Source of the DNA: Pseudoduganella namucuonensis
Lineage (GTDB): Bacteria; Pseudomonadota; Gammaproteobacteria; Burkholderiales; Burkholderiaceae_D
Reading direction: 5' to 3'
NCBI RefSeq assembly: GCF_900116645.1
Contig: NZ_FPBO01000004.1
Location: 124,001 to 188,000 of the forward strand
Length of the DNA: 64,000 nt
Shown here in pieces: positions 44,199 through 51,968 of this stretch. A program made the position numbers and the translations under genes. Each line of letters starts with the position of its first letter. Within the stretch, counting starts at the first letter, position 1. The notes below the pieces were generated by a model. The model was not told the DNA's origin. It saw only the letters and a list, made by a program, of their open reading frames with translations, and ran no database searches.

Positions 44199-45743
44199 CT
44201 ACTCGGCCCTGGCCAGATGCTGCTCCAGTTGGCGCACCGCGGACTGCGACTGGGTGATCACCTTGTCGGCGATGCGCTGGCGCATGCCCTGCACCCGCCC
44301 GGCCGCCTCCGCCTCCAGCAGCACGGGGGTGAGCATCTGCCGGGCCGATTCGTGGAAGCCCAGCGCCACCTGCTCCAGCTGGCTGGTGAACGACAGCTCG
44401 GCCTCCTTGAGCCGCTTGCGCAGTTCATCCTCGAAGGCGCGGCGCTTGTCGCGGATCTCGGAGCGCTTGCGCTTGCCGCCATCGGTCAGCCATTTGAAGG
44501 CGCCGGCCAGCAGCACCGCCCCGCCCACGAAGGGCGCCACCGGCGCGATCACCGGCATCACCACGGCCACGCCGAACAGGTAGGCGGCGGTGCCGGTGCC
44601 GGCCGCCGCCACGGCGCTGCTCATCAGGGTGAGGTTGGCGGCGGTGTCCACCTTGTTGACCAGCCGCGTGCCCACGCGCAAGCGCGGCATCAGCCTGGCC
44701 AGCGCGGCGTGGTGCTCGCGCTGGAACACGCTGGCCTGCGACAGGCGCATGTCGGCCTGGAACAGGCGCAGGTCGTGGTTCAGCAGGGTCAGCGCCTCCT
44801 CCTTGCGCCGCACGACGCGGTCCAGGCGGCGCTCCATCTCCTGGCCGAACTGGTTGCGGCCGATGCTGGCCCACACGTCCTCGTCCTTCCATTCGTCGGT
44901 GTTGAGGCGGTCCGTGATGGCCAGTTCGATGGCGTTGCCGGCGTCGTGCACGGCGTCGTCGATGTCCTGCCACAGCGCGCTGCGCTCGTAGGCGATGCGC
45001 GCGTCCACCAGCGCCAGCCGCTGCTGCACCTGGCGCTGCAGTTCCTGCGCCGAGGCCAGCATGCTGGCCGCGCCCGCCTCGGCCACGGCCAGCGTGGCGG
45101 CGCGCTCCTGGTAGGCGGCGATGCCGTGTTCGATCGCGGTCGTCACCTGCCGCACCAGCTCGCGCAGCTGTCCCTGGTCCAGCTTGCCGCCCTGGTAGCG
45201 CCGCGCGCCGTCCAGCAGCTCGGCGTGGCCGGTGCTGCGGCCGAAGTCGGCCACCGCGTCGGCCAGCCCGCGCCCCTTGACCAGCTTGCGCGCCTGGTCG
45301 CCCAGGTTGCTCAGCAGCTTGCGTTCCTCGTCCAGCGGCAATTCGTCCAGCGCGTCCACCCGCATGCGCAGGCCCAGCGCCTTGGTCACCTTCTGCGCCA
45401 GCGGCCGCGCCTTGGCGCCCTGCAGGGCGATCAGCGGGCGCAGCATGGTGAAGGCGTTCTCGCGGGCGGCGTGGTCGGCGCCGGCGGCGCTGCGCGCGAG
45501 GGCGTTGAGGGCCCAGTCGACGCCGACGCCCGATTCGATGGCGTTGAGCACCAGCGCGGTGAACACGGCGGAGGCCTTGCCGTCGCCGGCGATGTCGGTC
45601 ACGGCGGCGAATTGGGCCAGCGTGGGCGCGCCGTCGGCCGCGGCGATGGCGCCGACGGTGCGCGCGAGGGCGGAGCCGAAGCTATGGTCGGAGGACAGGT
45701 GTTCATCCAGCGTGCGCACTTCGATCAGGTGTTCTGGCTCCAT
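44199..45743 (-). CDS. Coiled-coil membrane protein, dynamin-stalk-like, no GTPase
   Basis: Protein of 514 residues of no recognised family. Residues 1-150 form an all-helical domain (ALARTVGAIAAADGAPTLAQF) that loosely resembles TerB-like modules. Long amphipathic helices (about 190-340) follow, then two closely spaced hydrophobic segments (about 375-425; LFGVAVVMPVIAPVAPFVGG) and a charged coiled coil to the end (KRRAFEDELRKRLKEAELSF). This helix-paddle-helix layout is like the stalk and membrane paddle of bacterial dynamin-like proteins, but no P loop or G motif is present here or in neighbours. The start at 45743 is chosen over the longer frame, since upstream residues are unlike coding sequence. 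Confidence 0.75.
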   Translation of the reverse strand: MEPEHLIEVRTLDEHLSSDHSFGSALARTVGAIAAADGAPTLAQFAAVTDIAGDGKASAVFTALVLNAIESGVGVDWALNALARSAAGADHAARENAFTMLRPLIALQGAKARPLAQKVTKALGLRMRVDALDELPLDEERKLLSNLGDQARKLVKGRGLADAVADFGRSTGHAELLDGARRYQGGKLDQGQLRELVRQVTTAIEHGIAAYQERAATLAVAEAGAASMLASAQELQRQVQQRLALVDARIAYERSALWQDIDDAVHDAGNAIELAITDRLNTDEWKDEDVWASIGRNQFGQEMERRLDRVVRRKEEALTLLNHDLRLFQADMRLSQASVFQREHHAALARLMPRLRVGTRLVNKVDTAANLTLMSSAVAAAGTGTAAYLFGVAVVMPVIAPVAPFVGGAVLLAGAFKWLTDGGKRKRSEIRDKRRAFEDELRKRLKEAELSFTSQLEQVALGFHESARQMLTPVLLEAEAAGRVQGMRQRIADKVITQSQSAVRQLEQHLARAE

Positions 45744-45845
45744 CCGGCTCTCATGGCAAAAGTTTCGGGTCTCGCGGCCGCCCTTGTCAAAACCATTATA
45801 GTGGCGTCCCCACCACACGCAACGTTGATCGCGTTCAATCGTGTG

Positions 45846-46337
45846 CTAGGGGGATTCGGTCGACAGGAACAGCGTTTCCTTGATCTCCTCCATCACCACG
45901 TAGCTCTTGGACTGGGCCGCGCCCGGCAGCTGCAGCAGCATGTCGCCCAGCAGCTTGCGGTACTCGGCCATCTCGTGGATGCGCGCCTTGATCAGGTAGT
46001 CGAAGTCGCCCGACACCAGGTGGCACTCCTGCACCTCCGGTATCCGCAGCACCTCGCGCCGGAACTGCTCGAACATCGAGGCCGACTTGGTGTTGAGCGT
46101 GATCTCCACGAACACCAGCAACTTGGCGCCCAGCGCGGGCGGATCGACGCGCGCGTGGTAGCCGGTGATGACCCGGTCGCGCTCCATGCGCTTGACGCGC
46201 TCGATGGCCGGCGTGATCGACAGGCCCACCCGCTCGCTCAAGTCCTTCATCGAGATCCTGCCGTCCTCCTGCAGGATGCGCAGGATCTTGCGGTCCAGCT
46301 TGTCCAGCGTGCGGACGGATTCCTTGGTGGTTCGCAT
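45846..46337 (-). CDS. Lrp/AsnC-family regulator, probable regulator of dadA
   Basis: Regulator of 163 residues: N-terminal helix-turn-helix (LDKLDRKILRILQEDGRISM, DLSERVGLSITPAIERVKRM) and the C-terminal RAM ligand domain (VQECHLVSGDFDYLIKARIH). The sequence matches the Lrp/DadR subgroup. It is transcribed divergently from the D-amino-acid dehydrogenase gene with 108 AT-rich bases between, the usual arrangement for a regulator that responds to alanine or leucine and controls dadA. ATG at 46337 is at the family position. Confidence 0.95.
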   Translation of the reverse strand: MRTTKESVRTLDKLDRKILRILQEDGRISMKDLSERVGLSITPAIERVKRMERDRVITGYHARVDPPALGAKLLVFVEITLNTKSASMFEQFRREVLRIPEVQECHLVSGDFDYLIKARIHEMAEYRKLLGDMLLQLPGAAQSKSYVVMEEIKETLFLSTESP

Positions 46338-46445
46338 GATTTTCCACTAAATTTCGGAACTTATATAGTAACAAATACTAGGCGAACGCACATACCATAG
46401 CGTTATATCCGGCGCGGGCCGATCACAACACATAGGGGGAGCATC

Positions 46446-47735
46446 ATGCGTATCGTCATCCTGGGAAGCGGCGTCATCGGTGTCACCAGCGCGTACTACC
46501 TGGCCCTGGCCGGCCACGACGTGACCGTGCTCGACCGCCAGTCCGGCCCCGCCCAGGAGACCAGCTTCGCCAACGCCGGCCAGATCTCCCCCGGCTACGC
46601 CTCCCCCTGGGCCGCGCCCGGCATCCCGCTCAAGGCGATGAAGTGGATGCTGCAGCGCCACGCCCCGCTGTCCATCACGCCCGACGGCACCAGGTTCCAG
46701 TTGCAATGGATGTGGCAGATGCTGCGCAACTGCAACGCCGAGCGCTACGCGGTGAACAAGGAGCGCATGGTGCGCCTGGCCGAGTACAGCCGCGACTGCT
46801 TCAAGACGCTGCGCGCCGCCACCGGCATCGAGTACGAGGGCCGCCAGCAGGGCACGACCCAGCTGTTCCGCACCCAGCAGCAGCTGGACGGCGCCGCCAA
46901 GGACATCGAGGTGCTGAGGGAAACCGGGGTGCCGTTCGAACTGCTGAGCCGCGAGCAACTGGTGCACGCCGAGCCCGGCCTGGCCCGCTCCAAGGACCGC
47001 CTGGTGGGCGGCCTGCGCCTGCCCAACGACGAGACCGGCGACTGCCAGCTGTTCACCACCCGCCTGACGGCCATGGCCGAACGGCTGGGCGTGAAGTTCC
47101 GCTACAACGTCAACATCGCCAACCTGGCCATGGAGGGCGACGGGATCAAGGGCGTGATGACGGAAACCGGCCTGGTGACGGCGGACGGCTACGTGGTCGC
47201 GCTGGGCGCCTATTCGACGCCGCTGCTGAGGAACATCGTGGACGTGCCGGTGTATCCGCTGAAGGGCTATTCGATCACCGTGCCCATCGCGGACGCGGAC
47301 GCGGCGCCGACCTCGACCATCCTGGACGAGACCTACAAGATCGCCGTGACCCGCTTCGACGACCGCATCCGCGTCGGCGGCATGGCCGAGATCGCCGGTT
47401 TCGACCACCGCCTGAACCCGCGCCGCCGCGAAACGCTGGAGATGGTGGTCGACGACCTGTTCCCCGGCGCCGGCGACACCGCCCAAGCCAGCTTCTGGAC
47501 CGGCCTGCGTCCGATGACGCCGGACGGCACCCCGGTGGTGGGCCGCACCGGCGTGCGCAACCTGTTCGTCAACACCGGCCACGGCACGCTGGGCTGGACC
47601 ATGTCCTGCGGCTCGGCCCAGCTGCTGGCGGACATCATCTCCGCCAAGCGCACGGCGATCAAGGCCGACGACCTGTCGGTCGCCCGCTACGGCGGCGAAC
47701 ACGCGGCGCGCCCCCCGCGGCTGGTGAACGCCTGA
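46446..47735 (+). CDS. dadA: D-amino-acid dehydrogenase small subunit type
   Basis: FAD-dependent dehydrogenase of 429 residues, the normal DadA length. Motifs: FAD site [36 protein letters not shown] (DadA hallmark), [12 protein letters not shown] and the C-terminal [14 protein letters not shown] with [15 protein letters not shown]. It oxidises D-alanine and other D-amino acids to 2-oxoacids, feeding electrons to the respiratory chain; the D-alanine usually comes from alanine racemisation. GGGGGA lies before the ATG. No racemase gene (dadX) follows in this window. Confidence 0.97.
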   Translation: MRIVILGSGVIGVTSAYYLALAGHDVTVLDRQSGPAQETSFANAGQISPGYASPWAAPGIPLKAMKWMLQRHAPLSITPDGTRFQLQWMWQMLRNCNAERYAVNKERMVRLAEYSRDCFKTLRAATGIEYEGRQQGTTQLFRTQQQLDGAAKDIEVLRETGVPFELLSREQLVHAEPGLARSKDRLVGGLRLPNDETGDCQLFTTRLTAMAERLGVKFRYNVNIANLAMEGDGIKGVMTETGLVTADGYVVALGAYSTPLLRNIVDVPVYPLKGYSITVPIADADAAPTSTILDETYKIAVTRFDDRIRVGGMAEIAGFDHRLNPRRRETLEMVVDDLFPGAGDTAQASFWTGLRPMTPDGTPVVGRTGVRNLFVNTGHGTLGWTMSCGSAQLLADIISAKRTAIKADDLSVARYGGEHAARPPRLVNA

Positions 47736-47816
47736 GGCGCGCCCCGCGGACCCGGCGCGCGCCGGTCGCGACAAAACCGCGCGCCGCGGCAAATGCGCGC
47801 GCGCGCCATCTATCCA

Positions 47817-47845
47817 TTGTGATTGCCGGCCGCCCTGCGTATAAT
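47817..47845 (+). promoter_or_regulatory. Consensus sigma-70 promoter directly abutting a start codon
   Basis: TTGTGA (47817-47822), a 17-base spacer and a perfect TATAAT (47840-47845) precede the ATG at 47852 by only six bases. Transcription would begin at or within a base of the A of the ATG, so the HDOD gene message would have no leader. Confidence 0.8.
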
Positions 47846-47851
47846 TTTTTC

Positions 47852-48688
47852 ATGAATAAACTGGAAGCATACGGCCACATCGCCGCCCTGGCGATCCGTG
47901 GCGACCTGGTGTTCCCCACCAGCGTCAACGCAGCCCTGCGCGTGCAGCTCGCGCTGGACGATCCCGACTGCCCCATCGACGAGGCGATCCGCCTGGTGCT
48001 GGCCGAACCGCAACTGGCCGCGCGCACCGTCGCGCTGTCCAATTCCGCGATGTTCAACCGCACCAGCACGGAGGTGGTCAACGTGCGCTCGGCCATCATG
48101 CGCATCGGCTACCACAACCTGTTCGCGCTGGCCGCCGCCATGGTGGTGCGCCAGTTCGGCAGCAAGATCGTCGATCCGGAACTGCGCGCCAAGGCCGAGC
48201 AGCTGTGGCAGCACACGGTGCACGTGGCCTGCCTGGCGCGCATCATCGCGCGCGAGGTCACCGGCACCAACCCGGACACGGCGCTGTTCGCCTCCATCGT
48301 GCACGAGGTGGGCAACTTCTACATCCTGTCGCGCGCCGACGAGTTCCCCGGCCTGCTGGAGGACGATCCCGACAACTGGCAGCCGGCCAGCGAGGAGATC
48401 ATCACGCGCGAGGTGCTCAACAAGCTGAACATCCCCGAGGCGGTCAGCAACGCGATCCAGAACCTGCGCGACGGCTTCCTGCAGATCCCGCCCGAAACCC
48501 TGCTCGACACGCTGCTGCTGGCCAACCAGCTGTCGCCGGTGGACTCGCCCATGCAGGCGCCGCCGCGCGACCTGCCGCCGCACGCGGAATCGGTGGTGGA
48601 CCTGTTCATCGACGAGGAAATGCTGGAGCGCATCCTGGCCGAGTCGGAGCGCGACGCGGCCGCGATGAACGCGGCCCTGCTGGTGTGA
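47852..48688 (+). CDS. HDOD-domain protein, probably from a leaderless message
   Basis: Protein of 278 residues with one HDOD domain (about 20-215): FPTSVNAALRVQLALDDPDC, TVALSNSAMFNR, and VHEVGNFYILSRA where active HD phosphohydrolases have the HD pair. As in most HDOD proteins the metal-binding HD is not kept, so it is regulatory. The C-terminal 60 residues are helical and acidic. HDOD proteins act in c-di-GMP, motility or stress signalling. There is no ribosome site before the ATG, and a consensus promoter ends six bases upstream. The long frame upstream overlaps dadA and is a shadow. Confidence 0.9.
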   Translation: MNKLEAYGHIAALAIRGDLVFPTSVNAALRVQLALDDPDCPIDEAIRLVLAEPQLAARTVALSNSAMFNRTSTEVVNVRSAIMRIGYHNLFALAAAMVVRQFGSKIVDPELRAKAEQLWQHTVHVACLARIIAREVTGTNPDTALFASIVHEVGNFYILSRADEFPGLLEDDPDNWQPASEEIITREVLNKLNIPEAVSNAIQNLRDGFLQIPPETLLDTLLLANQLSPVDSPMQAPPRDLPPHAESVVDLFIDEEMLERILAESERDAAAMNAALLV

Positions 48689-48715
48689 GGCCCGCGGCCC
48701 GGCGCGGGCCCGGGC

Positions 48716-49225
48716 TCAGGCCTTGGCCAGTTTGACGAACTTGGCGTCGGTCTTGTACACGCCGCCGGAGTTGGAGGGCAGCGTCGCGTTTTGCGCCTGC
48801 ACCAGCACCGCGTAGCAGCCGGACTCCTGGGTGATCAGGCCATAGCAGGTCTCGAACTTGGTGTCGCCGCACAAATCGCTGGGGCGGAACTCCACGACGT
48901 TGGTGAAACGGCCTTTCATGTCGTTCCAGGCGGCCTTGCAATCGCCGAACTCGCCGCCGGTGGAGATGTGGCAAACCATGCGGCGACCGGACTCGTCGGT
49001 GTACGCCGCCATCAGGCAGCCGCTGAAGGGGGCGCTGATCACGTCCACGCCGGCCGCCGCGACCGTGTGGATGGCGTTCGGCAGGAAGGGCAGGAATTTG
49101 AAGCTGCCGAAGGCGAAAGCCTTGGTGGTGCCTTCGCACTCCACCAGCGCGCCATTGCCCATCCCGGAAAAGCGTTCGTAGGGCAGAAAGCTGGGCGCGC
49201 CAACCTTGATGTGTTTTTCCAACAT
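48716..49225 (-). CDS. Putative CheD/CNF-fold protein (possible deamidase)
   Basis: Cytoplasmic protein of 169 residues, no family recognised with certainty. The centre reads VISAPFSGC (Cys 70), a short beta segment, and then RRMVCHISTG with His 86. A Cys at the end of a strand in [LF]SGC and a His 12-17 residues on is the arrangement of the CNF1/BLF1/CheD superfamily of glutamine deamidases (LSGC in CNF1 and BLF1; C and H 17 apart in CheD). All-beta composition fits the fold. No signal peptide is visible. The start is ATG at 49225 with AGGAGA five bases before, but that site is buried in a hairpin. It follows nsrR by 113 bases on the same strand. Confidence 0.7.
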   Translation of the reverse strand: MLEKHIKVGAPSFLPYERFSGMGNGALVECEGTTKAFAFGSFKFLPFLPNAIHTVAAAGVDVISAPFSGCLMAAYTDESGRRMVCHISTGGEFGDCKAAWNDMKGRFTNVVEFRPSDLCGDTKFETCYGLITQESGCYAVLVQAQNATLPSNSGGVYKTDAKFVKLAKA

Positions 49226-49230
49226 GCGTG

Positions 49231-49256
49231 TCTCCTAGGGAATTGAACCTAGGAAA
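49231..49256 (-). promoter_or_regulatory. Hairpin enclosing the ribosome-binding site of the CheD/CNF-like gene
   Basis: On the minus-strand message, bases 49256-49248 pair with 49239-49231 (nine pairs, one G-U, palindromic CCTAGG in each arm) around an eight-base loop. The second arm contains the whole AGGAGA ribosome site, five bases before the ATG. Translation would need the stem to open, by heat, a protein or a ribosome. Confidence 0.6.
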
Positions 49257-49284
49257 TACTTTAACAGCAAATTGTGCGGAAAAT

Positions 49285-49320
49285 GTGTAGAGATGCGTGT
49301 AGAGACGCGTGTGGGGATGC
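49285..49320. repeat. Three tandem 12-bp repeats after nsrR
   Basis: GTGTAGAGATGC, GTGTAGAGACGC and GTGTGGGGATGC follow one another without gaps, a few bases downstream of the nsrR stop on its strand. They may be spontaneous expansion; no symmetry or promoter role is evident. Confidence 0.65.
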
Positions 49321-49338
49321 GCGCGGGCCGCCGCCCGC

Positions 49339-49806
49339 TCAAAGACTGTTGCCGTTCTGCCGCATCGCGTGCAACAGCACCGCCTGCGGGGCGCCGGGGG
49401 CGCGCCGCGTGCTCAGCAACTGCTCCAGCGTCACCCCGTCCAGCACCTTCAGGAAGGCCTCGGTGGCCTCCTTCAGCTTGAACTTCAGGTAGCAGTCGCC
49501 GTCCAGCGCGCAGGTGTTGTTGGCCTGGTCGAAGCATTCGGCCATGAAGAAGTCGGTCTCGCTGCCGCGCACCACCGCGCCGATATTGATGTCCGCCGGC
49601 TCGCGCTTCAGGCGCAGGCCGCCATTGCGCCCGCGCACGGTGTCGACCAGGCCGTTGACGCCCAGTTGGTGGATCACCTTGGTCAGGTGGTTCTTCGAGA
49701 TGTTGTGGGTGTCCGCGATGTCCTGGATGGTGACCAGGGCGTCGCGATGCATGCCCAGAAAGATCAGCGAGCGCAGCGTGTAATCGGTGAAGGAAGTCAG
49801 TCTCAT
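49339..49806 (-). CDS. nsrR: Rrf2-family nitric-oxide-sensing regulator
   Basis: Regulator of 155 residues. Winged helix at the N terminus (MRLTSFTDYTLRSLIFLGMH, DIADTHNISKNHLTKVIHQL, RGRNGGLRL) and the three iron-sulfur Cys in CFDQANNTCALDGDC, the spacing of NsrR (C-x7-C-x5-C). It should repress nitric-oxide detoxification genes until its cluster is nitrosylated. The open frame reaches 49851, but MRLTSFTDY at 49806 is the family start. No hmp or nor gene is adjacent; a nitrobindin-like protein lies 2.2 kb away at 51969. Confidence 0.95.
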   Translation of the reverse strand: MRLTSFTDYTLRSLIFLGMHRDALVTIQDIADTHNISKNHLTKVIHQLGVNGLVDTVRGRNGGLRLKREPADINIGAVVRGSETDFFMAECFDQANNTCALDGDCYLKFKLKEATEAFLKVLDGVTLEQLLSTRRAPGAPQAVLLHAMRQNGNSL

Positions 49807-49925
49807 GGCGTCACTCGAACAGGAACCCGCATTGTAGCGCAAGCCGCGCAATAAAAATTGCCGAGGGGCGACGGGGACGGTGGCGATTTGCTATGCTTGC
49901 GGCTCCCCCCATCCCGGAGACACGC

Positions 49926-50945
49926 ATGACGATCACAGCCCCCGCCTACGGTTCGGACCACTCCGGCCTGGTGTGCGGCTACCTGTTCGGCCGCGGCCAC
50001 CAGCCGCTGCCGATCGAAACCGACGCGGCCCGCGAGTGGCTGGGCCAGCCCGGCCACCACGAGGGCGAGTTCCTCTGGCTGCACTTCAACCTGGCCAACA
50101 CCGCCAGCGAGAAATGGCTGAAGGAGCACTGCACGCTGGCCGAGGAGTTCTACGAGAGCCTGCACGAGGGCCAGCGCTCGACCCGCATCGAAATGGCCGA
50201 CAACGCGCTGATCGCCGTCATCAACGACGTGGTGCACGACTTCTCGTTCGACCCGTCCGACATCGCCTCCCTGTGGCTGAGCGTGGACCGGCAACTGGTG
50301 ATCAGCGCGCGGCGCCAGCCGCTGAAGGCCATCGAGGGCCTGCGCCAGGCCGTGCGCGGCGGCGAGCCGATACGCTCGCCGGTGGAACTGCTGACCCATT
50401 TGCTGCGCGACCAGGCCGACGCGCTGGTGAAGATCGTGCGCGACGCCATCGGCCGCGTGGACGGCATCGAGGACAACCTGCTGGCCGGCAAGCTCAAGCG
50501 CCGCCGCGCCAACCTCGGCGCGCTGCGGCGGGTGCTGGTGCGCCTGCGCCGCCTGCTGGCGCCGGAACCGGCCGCGCTGTTCCGCCTGCTGCAGCGCCCG
50601 CCCGGCTGGGTGGCGGACGACGACCGCGAGGAACTGCGCCAGGCCACCGAGGAATTCGCCGTGGTGCTGAACGACATGGCCTCGCTGCAGGAACGCATCA
50701 AGCTGCTGCAGGAGGAGATCGCCGCGCAGGTCAACGAGAGCAACAACCAGAGCCTGTACGTGCTGACCATCGTGACCGTGCTGGCGCTGCCGATCAACAT
50801 CATCGCCGGCCTGCTGGGCATGAACGTGGGCGGGGTGCCGATGGCCGGGGACCCGATGGGCTTCTGGGTGGTGGCCGGCATCGTGGCCGCCTTCACCGCC
50901 GTGGCGGGATGGCTGGTGTACCGCAAGCAGCAGGACCAGGAGTAG
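49926..50945 (+). CDS. zntB: Zinc transporter ZntB (CorA family)
   Basis: CorA-type channel of 339 residues: large cytoplasmic N-terminal funnel domain (about 1-270, FLWLHFNLANTASEKWL), a long helix (ERIKLLQEEIAAQVNESNNQ) and two membrane spans near the C terminus (about 278-300 and 312-332) with the selectivity motif GMNVGGVP between them. WLHFNLA and the YVLTIVTVLALPINIIAG span are those of ZntB rather than CorA. GGAG lies before ATG 49926; the upstream ATG in frame is less well placed. Both zinc import and export have been claimed for the family. Confidence 0.93.
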   Translation: MTITAPAYGSDHSGLVCGYLFGRGHQPLPIETDAAREWLGQPGHHEGEFLWLHFNLANTASEKWLKEHCTLAEEFYESLHEGQRSTRIEMADNALIAVINDVVHDFSFDPSDIASLWLSVDRQLVISARRQPLKAIEGLRQAVRGGEPIRSPVELLTHLLRDQADALVKIVRDAIGRVDGIEDNLLAGKLKRRRANLGALRRVLVRLRRLLAPEPAALFRLLQRPPGWVADDDREELRQATEEFAVVLNDMASLQERIKLLQEEIAAQVNESNNQSLYVLTIVTVLALPINIIAGLLGMNVGGVPMAGDPMGFWVVAGIVAAFTAVAGWLVYRKQQDQE

Positions 50946-50958
50946 TGCGGGTCCGGGG

Positions 50959-51177
50959 CTACCGTTCGTAGGCGTCGCGCGCGTGCCGGGCGATATAGCC
51001 GCTGAGTCCCTCGCCGCCCCGCGCCAGCCGCTTCATCTCCTCCACCCGGGCGCGGCCGGCGCTGGCGTAGCTGTAGCGGTAGACGTCGCCGCCCACGAAG
51101 CGGACCTCGATGGCGTCCGCGCCGATGGCGTAGGCGGTGACGCCGGACTTGCCGCTTTTGTTGCGATATCGCTCCAT
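50959..51177 (-). CDS. Small KTSC-like domain protein
   Basis: Protein of 72 residues consisting of one small alpha/beta module: VTAYAIGADAIEVRFVGGDVY, then YSYASAGRARVEEMKRLARG and SGYIARHARDAYER. The strand-turn-aromatic pattern and the G-x-Y-I-x-R ending resemble the KTSC domain found in short phage and bacterial proteins. Function is unknown. It lies 55 bases after the RHH protein gene on the same strand and may be its operon partner. Confidence 0.72.
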   Translation of the reverse strand: MERYRNKSGKSGVTAYAIGADAIEVRFVGGDVYRYSYASAGRARVEEMKRLARGGEGLSGYIARHARDAYER

Positions 51178-51232
51178 GCCGACACCTTAGCAAAGCGCGC
51201 CCGGTCCTGTCGCCCCCTTCCCTGTCCGCCGA

Positions 51233-51817
51233 TCAGCCGCCTGTCCGGGGTTGATCGAATGGGATGTCGCCGGGGTAAGTCCTTACCGACCGGCGTTCAA
51301 TGAACGGCCACTCGGTGGCGCTCTCCATGGCGATGCTGCGCTTTGCCGCCGGAGCGGTTTGCGGGGCTTTTGCAGGTGCTGGCCTGGGCGCGGGTTGCGG
51401 TTGTGGTTGCGATTCGCGTCGCAGGATCGCCGCCAGTTTGGGCCTGGAACCATCCGGCAGATGGACCATCACGTCGTTCCACGCGTTGCGCACGTAGCCG
51501 CCCACTGCAAGGACAAACCGGTTCGGCGATGTCGGCAATCCATGGTGGATTAGCTGGTCGCCGATCACGCGGGCGTAGCCAGCGCTGTGCCTCCCGACCA
51601 CCGTCAATTTGGTGCCCTCGGGCAGAAACAAGGATTTCCATTGATAGCCGCCGGCGATGGTTTCGTCACCCGTGTCCTCTTGCTTACGCTCGAGCCAGAG
51701 ATTGATGGCCGCTTCGACCGCTTCCTCGGGAGTCACGCCTCCTCCCTCGCGCCGCAGATGGTCGAGAAGCCGGTGCAAGGTGGATGTGGGTACTGCGAGT
51801 GCTGTGTGGGAGAACAT
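51233..51817 (-). CDS. Ribbon-helix-helix protein with RAMA-like domain, probable regulator of the CTGAAA array
   Basis: Protein of 194 residues. The N terminus fits a ribbon-helix-helix fold: strand (TALAVPTS), helix (TLHRLLDHLRREGG), turn, helix (TPEEAVEAAINLWLERK). A compact domain follows (about 58-130; LFLPEGTKLTVVG, YARVIGDQLIHHG, SPNRFVLAVGGYVRNAWNDV), whose SPxxF and NxW pattern recalls RAMA domains, predicted readers of DNA. A Gln/Pro/Ala linker and a basic/aromatic tail (WPFIERRSVRTYP) complete it. GGAGG lies seven bases before ATG 51817, and a CTGAAA box lies between them. The multi-box array upstream strongly suggests cooperative autoregulation. Function otherwise unknown. Confidence 0.78.
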   Translation of the reverse strand: MFSHTALAVPTSTLHRLLDHLRREGGGVTPEEAVEAAINLWLERKQEDTGDETIAGGYQWKSLFLPEGTKLTVVGRHSAGYARVIGDQLIHHGLPTSPNRFVLAVGGYVRNAWNDVMVHLPDGSRPKLAAILRRESQPQPQPAPRPAPAKAPQTAPAAKRSIAMESATEWPFIERRSVRTYPGDIPFDQPRTGG

Positions 51818-51818
51818 A

Positions 51819-51934
51819 CTGAAACCTCCACTGAAATGACCTGAAAAGCCCTGAAAAAAACTGAAACCGCCTGTTAAGTTAGACCTTCTCAGGGAATTTC
51901 AGTTCATTTCAGGTCGTTTCAGTACCGGTTTCAG
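51819..51934. promoter_or_regulatory. Mirror-symmetric array of CTGAAA / TTTCAG boxes at 10-bp phase
   Basis: CTGAAA occurs at 51819, 51831, 51841, 51851 and 51861, with a degenerate CTGTTA at 51871. TTTCAG occurs at 51897, 51907, 51917 and 51929, with a degenerate TCTCAG at 51887. Spacing is 10 bases within each half and 12 at each outer box; the axis is near 51881. All boxes thus face the same side of the helix. The array covers the whole upstream region of the RHH gene to its start codon. Such phased repeats are typical of RHH operators and partition centromeres (ParR, omega). Confidence 0.85.
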
Positions 51935-51968
51935 GGCGTTCTCCCGCATGGGGTTCGCGCGAGGCACC

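Noticed and set aside
46643..47851. Long frame running through dadA into the HDOD gene as a fusion
   Set aside because: The part over dadA is out of frame with it and shadow-like; the HDOD coding begins at ATG 47852 directly after a promoter.
51819..51934. CRISPR or replication-origin iterons
   Set aside because: Units are only 6 bases at 10-base step with mirror orientation and no Rep or DnaA-box companion; an RHH operator or centromere explains it better.
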